Counted from the stretch's first letter, positions 1 to 8,674 are shown. The stretch is 34,479 bases of DNA from Dehalococcoidia bacterium (GCA_022826585.1 JAJDUR010000097.1:1-34479), one strand, 5' to 3'. A program made the numbers and translations. Notes: generated by a model not told the origin, from the letters alone.

Positions 1-1758
1 GTCTGCTGGGACATCGAGAGCGGCGTTGTCTGGGACACGCCGCCCGGCCGTTACACCTTCATCGAGGCTGAGGGCGGGGACACATGCGTCATCACCGACG
101 AAGCCGAAATCGTGTGCTGGGCGAGTGGTGGCCGGCCGATACCGGGGGGCCAGCCTGACCCCTCCCGAGGTGCGCCCGCAGGCCGCTACAAGGCTGTCGC
201 CTGGGACGTGGACTACCTCGGATGGGCCGGCGGCCTCTACGCTTGCGCGCTCACGACGGTTGGGCAGATAGCGTGTTGGGGATTGGAGCCCCTGTCAGAG
301 TACAAAGACCTGGCCCCTCCCGACCCTCCTCCCGGCACGTACACGGCCCTCTTGGTGGAGTCCTCCTCCCCTGGATTCGGGGCCCACTTCCTCAGGAGTT
401 GCGCTCTCGCCGTCGCTGGCGATCTCGTCTGCTGGGGGAACGGGCATGGCCACTTGACCCCCTATGGCGCCTACACCTCTCCCTACTCCGGAGACTATGT
501 GCCGGTTGGCGATGTCTATTGCGATCGGTCTGGAGGGGGCGCGGTCTTTGTGGCACAGGAGTGGTGTGACCTGTCCACCGGGGATGATGACGGTCGCTAC
601 GTCGCGATCAGCCCTGGCGTGGATCACACCTGCGCAATAACCGCCGCTGGCATGGCTGTGTGCGAGGGCGAGCGCCGGTCCCTCTCATACGACATCGCCG
701 GAGCCCTGTCGCTCCTGACACCTCCCGATCCCGCCCCGGGCCGTTACGTCACTATCACTGTTGGAGAGACCTCGTTGCAGCAGGCAACCCCTCGCGTGTT
801 CGCTTGCGCCCTTACTCAGGCAGGCAGAGCCGTCTGCTGGGTGAGCGTGCCGAACAAGTACGAGCGGCCCGATCCTGACTCGAACCGGTATGTCTCGGTG
901 AGTGACGGCATGGGGCACACGTGCGCGCTCACCGAGGAAGGGGAAGCTTCTTGCTGGGGCTGGAACAATTTCGGTCAGGCAGACGCTCCAGAAGGCCGGT
1001 TTACCACGATCAGCGCCGGACACGGGAGCACCTGGGCGCTCACCGAGGAGGGTGAAGCCATCAGTTGGGGTGGGGGCGCTCCGCCCCACACCCCTCTCCC
1101 TGCCGAACACCGATACGTGGCGGTTAGCGCTGGCGACTTCAATGAGGCATGCGCTCTCACCGAGTCCGGCGAGGCTGTTTGCTGGCCCCTGGAAGCGGAA
1201 CTCCCGCCTGGGCCCTACAGCGAGATCAGCCTGGGCGGGGGTGGCTACGGTTGTGCTCTCGCCGCGAGTGGGGAGGTGGCTTGCTGTGCCCGGCATTGGG
1301 CCTTGTCCAGCGAGGCGTGCGGAGGTTCCGGGCTCTGGGGCTGCTGGGGCGACTACGGGGGCAGCCGGGCGACACCTCCCCCTTCCGGCCACTACGGAAA
1401 AGTCAGTGTGGCGCAGCAGATGGCATGTGGCACGACCGTAGCGGGAGAAGTCGTGTGCTGGCGCGAAAGAGCCAGTTTCCCTGCAGAACTGCCACCCGAC
1501 ACCTATGTGGACGTTGGTGTGGGTGCTGCGCATGCCTGTGCGCTCACAAGCGCGGGCATTGCGCGTTGCTGGGGTTTCCTCGGCAACCCCAAGGACGGCA
1601 TCGACTATGGTCCCGTTGATCCGCCACCCGGTCGCTACACGGCCATCACGTCGGGTCACTTCCGTACGTGCGCTCTGACTCAGGCTGGCGAGGTAGTCTG
1701 CTGGGGCGACACCGAGTACGTCTCGCGTCCCGTGTTCTGGCGCCCGTATGAGGAGTGA
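1..1758 (+). CDS. RCC1-like beta-propeller repeat protein, 3' part (5' end outside window)
   Basis: The reading frame is open from the first base, so the true start lies upstream. The 585 visible residues are about 13 copies of a 40-50 residue unit of the form G-R-Y-x-x-I-x-x-G ... C-A-L-T-x-x-G-E-x-x-C-W-G, joined by Pro-rich loops. This is the bacterial version of the RCC1/BNR blade seen in large secreted or surface proteins. Nearly every unit has two Cys, one in C-A-L-T and one in C-W-G, which suggests one disulfide per blade and hence an extracytoplasmic location. The unit around bases 1009-1068 has lost both Cys together, reading T-W-A-L-T and I-S-W-G. The unit near 490-580 is degenerate. 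No catalytic domain or C-terminal anchor is visible. Ligand and role are unknown. The gene converges on the VanZ-like gene with a 6-base gap. Confidence 0.85.
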   Translation, partial: VCWDIESGVVWDTPPGRYTFIEAEGGDTCVITDEAEIVCWASGGRPIPGGQPDPSRGAPAGRYKAVAWDVDYLGWAGGLYACALTTVGQIACWGLEPLSEYKDLAPPDPPPGTYTALLVESSSPGFGAHFLRSCALAVAGDLVCWGNGHGHLTPYGAYTSPYSGDYVPVGDVYCDRSGGGAVFVAQEWCDLSTGDDDGRYVAISPGVDHTCAITAAGMAVCEGERRSLSYDIAGALSLLTPPDPAPGRYVTITVGETSLQQATPRVFACALTQAGRAVCWVSVPNKYERPDPDSNRYVSVSDGMGHTCALTEEGEASCWGWNNFGQADAPEGRFTTISAGHGSTWALTEEGEAISWGGGAPPHTPLPAEHRYVAVSAGDFNEACALTESGEAVCWPLEAELPPGPYSEISLGGGGYGCALAASGEVACCARHWALSSEACGGSGLWGCWGDYGGSRATPPPSGHYGKVSVAQQMACGTTVAGEVVCWRERASFPAELPPDTYVDVGVGAAHACALTSAGIARCWGFLGNPKDGIDYGPVDPPPGRYTAITSGHFRTCALTQAGEVVCWGDTEYVSRPVFWRPYEE

Positions 1759-1764
1759 CGCGGT

Positions 1765-2352
1765 CTACGCGTTCTGCCCCTTCCCCAACCGCCCCGCCCT
1801 ACGCCGCGTCCACGCCAGCGCGACGCTCGCCCCTACCGCCATCGATGCCGCCAGCACGTTGAAGAGGATGTCCCACGGGTCGAAGACCCGGCTCGGGACC
1901 CACACCTGGAGGCACTCGTCGAGGAGGCCCACCGCCGACGTCCCGGCGATGGCGAGCACCGCCGGCATCGGCGCGCGGCGGCCCCGGCTCGCCCGCTCCG
2001 CGAGGGCCGCGTACACGAACACGCCCAGCACCCCGAACTCGATGAGATGCGAGCGCTCCTCCAGGACCCCGATGCGGAGGAACACCAGCAAGTACACCGC
2101 CGCAATCCCCGCCACCACCGCCAGCTCCAGCCGCCCCGGCCGCGTCCACACCCCCTGCAGGACGGCGGTCGCCCCCACCAGAAGCATGCACAACAGGAAG
2201 AGGCCGGCGCTCAGGGCCTCCTCCAGTGCATCGAGGTCGCGTAGCGCTTCCGCCAGCTGTCCACCGACCCCCAGCGAAGCGAAGATCGCCGCCACCACGG
2301 CCAGCGCCCACAGCCACAGCCACCGTTCGCGAGTCGAAGAGAAGAGCGGCAT
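1765..2352 (-). CDS. VanZ-like family membrane protein
   Basis: About 195 residues with four to five hydrophobic segments. The VanZ signature is clear: H-L-I-E-F-G in the middle, then G-L-L-D-E-C-L-Q, P-S-R-x-x-D-P-W-D-I and a following Asn. VanZ proteins are integral membrane proteins; the founding member gives low-level teicoplanin resistance, but most homologues have no assigned function. I chose the ATG at 2352 because the hydrophobic region begins soon after it and because a TATAGT hexamer lies 7 bases upstream, which would give a leaderless transcript. An upstream start at 2421 would add 23 Pro/Gly-rich residues and lie upstream of that hexamer. No Shine-Dalgarno sequence precedes 2352. 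Confidence 0.8.
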   Translation of the reverse strand: MPLFSSTRERWLWLWALAVVAAIFASLGVGGQLAEALRDLDALEEALSAGLFLLCMLLVGATAVLQGVWTRPGRLELAVVAGIAAVYLLVFLRIGVLEERSHLIEFGVLGVFVYAALAERASRGRRAPMPAVLAIAGTSAVGLLDECLQVWVPSRVFDPWDILFNVLAASMAVGASVALAWTRRRAGRLGKGQNA

Positions 2353-2359
2353 CGCGGGG

Positions 2360-2365
2360 ACTATA
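2360..2365 (-). promoter_or_regulatory. -10 element (TATAGT) of a probable leaderless promoter for the VanZ-like gene
   Basis: TATAGT on the minus strand, followed by 7 bases and the ATG at 2352. This places the expected transcription start at or next to the start codon. No good -35 box is visible 16-18 bases upstream. Confidence 0.5.
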
Positions 2366-2491
2366 GGGCCACTGTCAGGAGGGTTTGCCCGGCCCGAGCT
2401 CCTTGTAGGGCCTGCCCCCATTCAGTACCGTTACCCGCGATAGGGCGCATGACGCTTCAGTGCTGCCGCGCCCGCTTCCGGGAGGCGCGAG

Positions 2492-4259
2492 ATGCACGAT
2501 CTGGTAATTCGCAACGGCACCATTGTCGACGGGACAGGCGACACCCCCTACCAGGGCGATATCGCTATCGACGACGGCCGGATCTCCGCCATCGGCCGCA
2601 TCGAGGCCGAAGGGCGCGAGACGGTCGACGCGACCGGGCAGATCATCACGCCCGGCTTCGTCGATATCCACACCCACTTCGACGGCCAGATCACCTGGGA
2701 CCCCCTGCTTACGCCCTCCTGCTGGCACGGCGTCACGACTGTCGTCATGGGGAACTGCGGCGTGGGCTTCGCCCCCGCCGCCCCCAACCGCCACGAGTGG
2801 CTGATCGGCCTCATGGAAGGTGTCGAGGACATCCCCGGCACCGCCCTCTCCGCCGGCATGCAGTGGAACTGGGAGACCTTCCCCGAGTACCTCGACTACC
2901 TCGACACGCTTCCCAAGGCCCTCGATGTCGGCACGCAGGTGCCGCACGGCGCCGTCCGCGCCTACGTCATGGGCGAGCGCGGGGCGAGCAACGAGCCCGC
3001 CAACCCCGAGGACATCCTCGAGATGAAGAAGCTCGTGCGCGAGGGCATCGAGGCCGGCGCGCTCGGCGTCTCCACCTCCCGCACCATCGTCCACCGCGCC
3101 ATCGACGGCGTGAACGTGCCGGGCACCTTCGCCGAAGAGGACGAGATGATGGCCTTCGGCGAAGCCCTCTCCGAGGCCGGCACGGGCGTCTTCGAGCTCG
3201 CACCCGCCGGCGTCACCGGCGACGACATGAACCTCCCCGACCTCGAGGTCGCCTGGATGCGGCGCGTCTCCGCCGCCACCGGCCGCCCCATCACGTTCGC
3301 TCTCGTCCAGCTCGATGCCGAGCCCGACCACTGGAAGCGCATGTTCGACCTCTCCGAGGAGGCCGCCGCCGAGGGCGCCGACCTCTACCCACAGGTCACC
3401 GCGCGCGCCGGGCGTCCTGCTCGGCCTGCAGACGAACCACCCCTGGGTAAACGCGCCCACCTTTCACGAGATCAGCGGCCACTACAAGCTCGGCGCCGGT
3501 GACGCCCACCACCTCCGCCGCGTCCCCATCGAGGAGGTCGCCGCCGAGATGCGCAGGCCCGAGGTCAAGGAGAAGCTCCTGGAGGAGCTGGGGGCAGCCC
3601 ATCAGGACATCGCCTTCATCAACCTCGGTCGCGTGTTCCAGCTCCAGGAGCCGCTCGACTACGAGCCTTCCGAGGAGGACTCGGTGGCGGCCATGGCCGA
3701 GCGCGAGGGTCGCGAAGCGCACGAGCTCTTCTACGACCTCCTGCTCGAAGACGACGGCAGGCGCCTCTTCTTCGCCCCCACGCTCAACTACACGGAGTTC
3801 AACTACGACGTCGTCCGCAAGATGCTGACGCACCCGCGCGCCGCCCTCGGCCTGGACGATGCGGGCGCCCACTGCGGCGTCATCTGCGACGCGAGCATGC
3901 CAACGTTCATGCTCACGCACTGGGCCCGCGACCGCTCCCGCGGCGAGGGCCTGCCCCTCGAGTTCGTCGTGAAGAAGATGACGAGCGACACCGCCCGCCT
4001 GTACGGCCTCAACGACCGTGGCGTCCTGAAGCCGGGCATGAAGGGCGACGTCAACGTCATCGACCTGGACCGCCTGCAGCTGCGGGCTCCCGAGCTCGCC
4101 CACGACCTCCCCGCCGACGGTCGCCGCCTGGTCCAGAAGGCGGAGGGCTTCGTCGCCACCATCGTGAGCGGCGAGGTCATCATGCGCGACGGCGAGGAGA
4201 CCGGCGCCCGCCCCGGCAAGCTCGTCCGTGGCGAGCAGCAGCCCGCCGGCGTCGTCTAG
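2492..4259 (+). CDS. N-acyl-D-amino-acid deacylase-type amidohydrolase, frameshifted near 3401-3412
   Basis: Amidohydrolase of the D-aminoacylase (Amidohydro_3) group, which hydrolyses amide bonds of N-acyl-D-amino acids or related compounds at a TIM-barrel metal centre. The first frame gives residues 1 to about 305: H60-T-H62 metal motif after I-T-P-G-F-V-D, and G-N-C89-G-V-G-F-A-P with the family's metal-ligand Cys. It then leaves frame after Q-V-T-A-R. The family sequence resumes at once in the next frame with P-G-V-L-L-G-L-Q and runs through D-D-A-G-A-H-C-G-V-I-C-D-A-S-M-P-T-F and L-K-P-G-M-K-G-D to the stop at 4259. The join needs one extra or two missing bases. Read through, the protein is about 588 residues, a normal length. 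ATG 2492 follows GGAGG at 2481-2485. Each half is otherwise intact, so this is a recent mutation or a sequence error. Confidence 0.85.
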
Positions 4260-4285
4260 ACGACATCCGTTCGCCCCACCCTCGT

Positions 4286-4310
4286 GAGGCCCACCGCTCC
4301 GGTGGGCCTC
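4286..4310 (+). terminator. Strong hairpin downstream of the amidohydrolase
   Basis: A perfect 11-bp stem (GAGGCCCACCG with CGGTGGGCCTC) and a 3-base loop, 26 bases after the stop codon at 4259. The bases after it are not T-rich, so this is a terminator-like hairpin rather than a textbook intrinsic terminator. Confidence 0.55.
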
Positions 4311-4400
4311 CGTGTGTCCAGGATTCCCGACCGGGGAACGATCTGGGCGCAGGCCGCGTATTGACTCGTATGTGGCACATGCGTCCGGTTCCTGCTCTGC

Positions 4401-4406
4401 TACCCT
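4401..4406 (+). promoter_or_regulatory. Possible -10 element (TACCCT) for the DUF4349 lipoprotein gene
   Basis: TACCCT lies 17 bases before the ATG at 4424 and fits the TAnnCT pattern seen before other genes in the window. The transcript would carry a short leader containing the GAGGGG ribosome site. No -35 box is evident. Confidence 0.3.
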
Positions 4407-4423
4407 GCCGCGCGAGGGGTCCC

Positions 4424-6214
4424 ATGGCTTCCACCTCGTCCTGGCGTCTCTGGGTTCTCCTTCCGGTCCTCGTTGTCGCCCTGGTAGTGCTCGTCGCCTG
4501 CGGCCCCGGCGGCGACGATGACGACGACTCGGCCTCGGACTACTACGCCGCTGCCACCGAGGCTGCCAGGGCGGAGCCCGACCGGCAGACGCAGGCGGCC
4601 GCAGCCGAACAGGCTGCGCCCGCCGAAGAGCCCGCCGCCGCCGCAGCCGCCACTGAAGCCGCCGCCGAGGCGGACGATGGCGGTGATGGCGCCGCTGACC
4701 GCATGGTTAGCACCGCCGCCATCGCCCAGAGCCGCGTCATCGTGCACACCGCCACGATGTCGCTCGTCGTGCAGGACGTCGCCAGGGCCACCGGGGAGAT
4801 TCGGGCTATCGCCGCCCGCCTCGGCGGCTGGATCGTCAGCTCCGACCAGATCGCCCGCCACAGCGGCTCCATCGCCATCCGCGTTCCCGCCCCCTCGCTC
4901 AACCGGGCCTTCTCAGAGCTTGAGTCGGTGGCCTCCGAGGTCGAATCCCTCCAGGTCTCCAGCCGGGACGTCACCGAGGAGTTCGTCGACAGTGAGTCCC
5001 GCCTCAACAGCCTTCGCGCCACGCAGGCGAGGCTGCTCTCCTTCCTCGACAAGGCGGAGGATGTCGAAGATGCCCTCCTCGTGCAGGAGGAGCTCTCGGA
5101 GCTGCAGCTCCAGATCGAGAGCATCCAGGGCCGCCTCAACTACCTCCGCGAAGTCGCCGCCTTCTCCCTCATCGAGGTCGACCTGAAGCTCGCCGCCGTG
5201 ACCATCGACGTCGATGCCGGACCCGACTCCTCCTACCGTGTCGGGCAGGCCGTGCGCTTCCGCGCGTCCTTCGATGCCCCCGCCGACATCACCGACTTCT
5301 CCTTCGTCTGGGACTTCGGAGACGGGACTTCCGCCAAAGGCAAGGGCAGCGTCGTCACCCCCGAAGGGAATCGCATTACCGCCACCGTCAACCACACCTA
5401 TCACGACGACCTCGACTCCCCATTCATCGTCACCGTCCAGCTGGTTGGAACCGGCGACGGTGGCCGCGCCGAGGGCACGGACTCGCTCCTCGTCGATGTC
5501 AGCCGCGTCCCGGCGATCGACGTATTCGCCGGGGACCCGCGGACGGTCGAGGAAGGCGACAGCACGAGATACGCCGCCACGTTCACCCGCCCCTCGGAGC
5601 TCTGGGACTACGAGTACCAGTGGGACTGGGGTGACGGATCGGCGTCGACCATCGGCAACCCCGAGGAGGGCGTCACGCGCGTCGAGGTGTCCCATCGCTT
5701 CTCCGACCACCGCCCCCGGCCGTACGAGGTCACCTTCACCGTGAGCGCCATGAGCGACGCCGGCCGTGTGTCCGGCTCCCAGACCTTCACCGTCACGGTC
5801 ACCGAGGGCGAGGACCTGGTGGTCGGGGGCTGGAACCTGGATTCCACCGCACGGGGAGCCGTTTACGCCCTTTCCGCGGTGGGCCGGGCGGTCCTCACGG
5901 TCCTCATCTGGGTCGGCATCTTCGTGCTTCCGATTGCCGTGGTGGTCCTGATCGTCGCCTACCCTGTCAGGCGTGGCTGGCCGCATGTCTCGGCCCTCTT
6001 CACCAGAACGTTCAGCTCGAGCGGGCCCCGCCCGCCACGGCCGCGCTTCCGGCCCAGGGGCGCTCCCGTTCCCTTCCTGGCCCGCCAGGGCGCTCCGACG
6101 CCCCCGTCCGAGACGGTTGACGCGGGCGACGAGCCCCCAATCGGAGAGCCCGGGGCCGAATCGCCCGATGCAGGCGACTCGGGGGCGGACGAGGAAGCCG
6201 AGCCGAGGCCGTAG
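4424..6214 (+). CDS. DUF4349 lipoprotein with two PKD domains and a C-terminal membrane segment
   Basis: About 596 residues. The N-terminus is a lipoprotein signal with lipobox L-V-A-C26, followed by an Asp run and an Ala/Glu-rich linker. Residues about 103-255 match DUF4349, a secreted domain of unknown function with a long coiled-coil-like middle (G-G-W-I-V-S-S near its start, then repeated E-E-L-S-E-L-Q-L-Q). Two PKD-like Ig folds follow at about 269-355 (W-D-F-G-D-G) and 363-455 (W-D-W-G-D-G). A transmembrane helix lies at about 480-510, and a Pro-rich, acidic tail ends the protein. Lipid anchor and C-terminal helix together imply a protein held at the membrane at both ends. ATG 4424 fits GAGGGG just upstream and gives the proper signal peptide; an in-frame start at 4361 would spoil it. 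A role in cell-envelope sensing or adhesion is only a guess. Confidence 0.85.
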   Translation: MASTSSWRLWVLLPVLVVALVVLVACGPGGDDDDDSASDYYAAATEAARAEPDRQTQAAAAEQAAPAEEPAAAAAATEAAAEADDGGDGAADRMVSTAAIAQSRVIVHTATMSLVVQDVARATGEIRAIAARLGGWIVSSDQIARHSGSIAIRVPAPSLNRAFSELESVASEVESLQVSSRDVTEEFVDSESRLNSLRATQARLLSFLDKAEDVEDALLVQEELSELQLQIESIQGRLNYLREVAAFSLIEVDLKLAAVTIDVDAGPDSSYRVGQAVRFRASFDAPADITDFSFVWDFGDGTSAKGKGSVVTPEGNRITATVNHTYHDDLDSPFIVTVQLVGTGDGGRAEGTDSLLVDVSRVPAIDVFAGDPRTVEEGDSTRYAATFTRPSELWDYEYQWDWGDGSASTIGNPEEGVTRVEVSHRFSDHRPRPYEVTFTVSAMSDAGRVSGSQTFTVTVTEGEDLVVGGWNLDSTARGAVYALSAVGRAVLTVLIWVGIFVLPIAVVVLIVAYPVRRGWPHVSALFTRTFSSSGPRPPRPRFRPRGAPVPFLARQGAPTPPSETVDAGDEPPIGEPGAESPDAGDSGADEEAEPRP

Positions 6215-6292
6215 CTCGACCATCGCCCCGCGCCGGCAGGCGAAGGACTCTGCCTCTCCCGGGGGTGGTGGCATCCCCTGCTCTCGCCGGGC

Positions 6293-6308
6293 GCGGTATG
6301 CTTACCGC
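6293..6308 (+). promoter_or_regulatory. Inverted repeat around a -10-like TATGCT upstream of the P450 gene
   Basis: GCGGTA (6293-6298) and TACCGC (6303-6308) form a perfect 6-bp inverted repeat with a 4-base centre. TATGCT (6297-6302), which fits the window's -10 pattern, straddles its left arm and centre. A dimeric repressor bound here would block the promoter. The P450 start is 60 bases downstream of the repeat. Confidence 0.4.
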
Positions 6309-6368
6309 ACACGCGAGGCAGCGCCCCGCATGCCGGTGCGCGCGCGACTCCACGCAGGGGAGCACCTG

Positions 6369-7688
6369 ATGACCGAGACGATGTACAAGGACATGATCGA
6401 GGCCGTTGCCGAGTGTCCGGTGAACCTCGAGGAGATCGACCTCTTCAAGCCCGGCCAGCAAGAGCACTGGTTCGACTCCTACAAGATCCTCCACGAGGAA
6501 GCGCCCATCATGCGCATCCCCGGCGAGGGCACGACTCCCGATACCGACGGCTTCATCATCACCAAGTACGAAGACATCGCGATGATCATTCGCGACCCCT
6601 ACACCTTCCCCCAGCCCTCCTACGCCGGGGCCGGCCTCGAGGTGGAGGAAGAGGACGACCACTCCGTCCTCCTCGATGCGATGGCCCGCAACACCCTCCG
6701 TCCGAACATGGAGCTGCACAAGCAGCACCGCATCCAGCTCACCGACCCCTGGGTCGGCGCGACCGGCGCTCCCCGCCACCGCCCCATGGTCACCCGCTTC
6801 GTCGACGAGCTCATCGACAACTGGATCGACCGCGAGCCCGCGGAGATCGACTTCGTCGAGGAGTTCGCCGCCCCGCTTCCGCAAATGGTGATGACCACCA
6901 TCCTCGGCTTCCCCTTCGAGGACATGCCCCAACTCCGCATCTGGGGCCAGGCGCAGGTGCGCCGCTTCGTCTACGGAAAGGGCCACCGCAACCTCATGAG
7001 CGACGAGGAAGAGGCGGACAACGCCCGTGACCTCGGCGACTTCATGCAGTACGTCCAGAGGCATGTCACGAAGAAGCGCCAGGACCCCCAGGACGACATG
7101 ACCTCGTTCCTTACCCAGGTCGAGTACATGGGCCGAAAGCTCACGGACTCCGAGGTCGTGGGCGTCGTCTTCGGCATGCACATCGGCGGCCTGGAGACGA
7201 CCCAGTACGCCATCGCCGCCGAGGCCGAGCTCCTCGGCCGCGACCCCGAGCTCTGGAACACCATCAAGGCCGACCGCTCCAAGATCCGCTTCTTCGTCGA
7301 GGAAGGCATGCGCATCCAGGCCCCGACCCAGGGCCTCTCCACCCGCATGACTGCCAGGGACGTGGAGCTGCGCGGGCTCAACATCCCGAAGGGCTCCATC
7401 CTGCACCTTCGCTACGGCGCCGCGAACCACGACCCCGAGGAGTTCCCCTGTCCCGCCGACGTCGATCTCGCGCGCCCGAACACGGGCCGCCACATGACGT
7501 TCTCGCAGGGCATCCGCGTCTGCCCCGGGGCCGGCATCTCGCGCCTCGAGCAGAACATCGCCTGGGAGCGGCTGTTCGAGCGCCTCGACAGCATCTCCTT
7601 CCCCGCCGGCAAGAACGACTTCCGCCACCAGCCCGGCATCATGCTCGGGCTGTGGAACCTCCACCTCAACTTCGAGAAAGCGAAGTAA
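6369..7688 (+). CDS. Cytochrome P450
   Basis: 439-residue soluble bacterial P450 monooxygenase. The I-helix reads G-M-H-I-G-G-L-E276-T-T, the ExxR pair is E312-G-M-R315, and the heme loop is F-S-Q-G-I-R-V-C385-P-G with the axial Cys. All key residues are present. Such enzymes oxidise hydrophobic substrates using electrons from a ferredoxin and its reductase. No ferredoxin gene is in the window, but a ferredoxin-reductase-like flavoprotein lies at 27978-29192. The ATG at 6369 has AGGGG 8 bases upstream (6356-6360). The 76-residue protein that follows starts 14 bases after the stop and is probably co-transcribed. I cannot name the CYP family or the substrate. Confidence 0.93.
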   Translation: MTETMYKDMIEAVAECPVNLEEIDLFKPGQQEHWFDSYKILHEEAPIMRIPGEGTTPDTDGFIITKYEDIAMIIRDPYTFPQPSYAGAGLEVEEEDDHSVLLDAMARNTLRPNMELHKQHRIQLTDPWVGATGAPRHRPMVTRFVDELIDNWIDREPAEIDFVEEFAAPLPQMVMTTILGFPFEDMPQLRIWGQAQVRRFVYGKGHRNLMSDEEEADNARDLGDFMQYVQRHVTKKRQDPQDDMTSFLTQVEYMGRKLTDSEVVGVVFGMHIGGLETTQYAIAAEAELLGRDPELWNTIKADRSKIRFFVEEGMRIQAPTQGLSTRMTARDVELRGLNIPKGSILHLRYGAANHDPEEFPCPADVDLARPNTGRHMTFSQGIRVCPGAGISRLEQNIAWERLFERLDSISFPAGKNDFRHQPGIMLGLWNLHLNFEKAK

Positions 7689-7702
7689 TCCGGAGGAAGG
7701 AC

Positions 7703-7933
7703 GTGGCCGAACCGGATTCCGTGAAGGAGCTTGCGCGTCTCGCCCGCGAAGCGGCGAAGGTGCGCTGGGGGCCGGAAGACACCGGCGCCGCTCCCACCCT
7801 GCCCGGCAAGGAGAAGCGCAACGACGAGCCCGACCCCGATCGCCTGTCCGGCGAGGCCGAGCGCGAGGTGCTCAAGGCCCTCGACCCCTTCTGGACGCGC
7901 GGCATCGTGAAGCCCGAGGACGCCGAGGGTTAG
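7703..7933 (+). CDS. Small charged protein co-transcribed with the P450
   Basis: 76 residues starting at GTG 7703, with an excellent ribosome site (GGAGGAAGG, 7692-7700) in the 14-base gap after the P450. The protein is highly charged, has no Cys, no signal peptide and no membrane segment, so it is not the missing ferredoxin. The N-terminal half looks helical (K-E-L-A-R-L-A-R-E-A-A-K-V) with a Trp; the middle is Pro/Lys/Asp-rich; the end (A-L-D-P-F-W-T-R-G-I-V-K-P-E-D) looks like a short docking motif. I do not recognise a family. Codon use matches the neighbours, and a terminator follows, so it appears to be a real second gene of the P450 operon. Confidence 0.7.
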   Translation: MAEPDSVKELARLAREAAKVRWGPEDTGAAPTLPGKEKRNDEPDPDRLSGEAEREVLKALDPFWTRGIVKPEDAEG

Positions 7934-8013
7934 GCCGTCAGGGGGTTGCGGGTTCATTAGCGGCCTGCAATACTTGGGGCAATCCCCCCAGTCGCTTCTG
8001 GTGGCTGGGTTCG

Positions 8014-8040
8014 AGGCCCGCTTCGGCGGGCTTCTTGTTG
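8014..8040 (+). terminator. Intrinsic terminator after the P450 operon
   Basis: A GCCCGC stem, a stable TTCG tetraloop (8022-8025) and GCGGGC, extended by a G-T and an A-T pair, followed by a T-rich tract (CTTGTTG). It lies 80 bases after the small gene and just before the end of the convergent NYN gene. Confidence 0.75.
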
Positions 8041-8041
8041 T

Positions 8042-8665
8042 CTACCAGCCTTCCGGTTTGCAGATTTCTCCTAGAGCATCGTGAAGGATCTCGGGGAGCT
8101 GGCACTCAGCGATGGCCTCGGCACGGAGTTGTCTGAACTCGCTTCCCTCCAGTTTGGCGGAGCGCCTGCTGCGTGGGTGGGGGTTAACGACGACCACCGG
8201 GATGTCGCCTTCCGATTGCACCAACCGCACCGGTTCGGCGAGGTCAGAGTCGTTGCTGATCACGACCGCCCTTTCGCAGCGCTGCTGGAGTGCGTCGGCG
8301 ACCAGGTGGGTGGCCAGGTTGACGTCCGATCCCTTCTCTTCCGGCTTCAGGACCTCCACGATGGGGGACAGGCCCTGGATTGGGGTTGCCAGGGGTAACC
8401 GCGCGCGACGAGTGACGAAGTGGCCGTAGTGAATTTCGATGAGCGGGTTCGTAGCAAGAGCTCGCAGGTACATGTCCTGCCGCACCGGGCGTTGGGGATC
8501 GTCCGGTCGCTCGGTCACCCTCGCCGTGAAGTAGCGGATCTTCACGATGTCGTCCCGCGGCAGCAGCCGTCGGCAGACCGCCTCCAGGTCGACCCACTTG
8601 TGCCGAGTTCCCTTGACGGCCCCGTAGTAGAAGTTGAAGCCGTCGATGTAAACAATGGTTGCCAC
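8042..8665 (-). CDS. NYN domain (PIN-like) ribonuclease family protein
   Basis: 207 residues covering one NYN domain. The acidic metal-binding residues of the PIN-like fold are visible: I-D-G-F-N-F near the N-terminus, E-E-K-G-S-D-V in the middle, and V-I-S-N-D-S-D-L later. NYN proteins are predicted metal-dependent RNases; this one stands alone with no fused RNA-binding domain. I placed the start at GTG 8665, giving M-A-T-I-V-Y-I-D-G-F-N, because a TATGCT -10-like hexamer overlaps the six extra upstream codons that GTG 8683 would use. That implies a leaderless or near-leaderless mRNA. The gene converges on the P450 operon terminator. Confidence 0.83.
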   Translation of the reverse strand: MATIVYIDGFNFYYGAVKGTRHKWVDLEAVCRRLLPRDDIVKIRYFTARVTERPDDPQRPVRQDMYLRALATNPLIEIHYGHFVTRRARLPLATPIQGLSPIVEVLKPEEKGSDVNLATHLVADALQQRCERAVVISNDSDLAEPVRLVQSEGDIPVVVVNPHPRSRRSAKLEGSEFRQLRAEAIAECQLPEILHDALGEICKPEGW

Positions 8666-8674
8666 GGGGTAGGG

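Noticed and set aside
2353-2491. 139-base divergent region tested for a riboswitch or other structured leader
   Set aside because: It holds only promoter-like words (TATAGT minus, TACCGT plus near 2426) and a ribosome site; I see no known riboswitch core.
2375-3460. Long minus-strand frame opposite the amidohydrolase gene
   Set aside because: Composition is Gly/Val/Asp/Ala-rich antisense translation with no recognisable family; the plus-strand gene has clear motifs.
8008-8024. GGTTCGAGGCCC looks like a tRNA T-loop
   Set aside because: No matching acceptor, D or anticodon arms exist within 90 bases on either side; it is the left part of the terminator hairpin.
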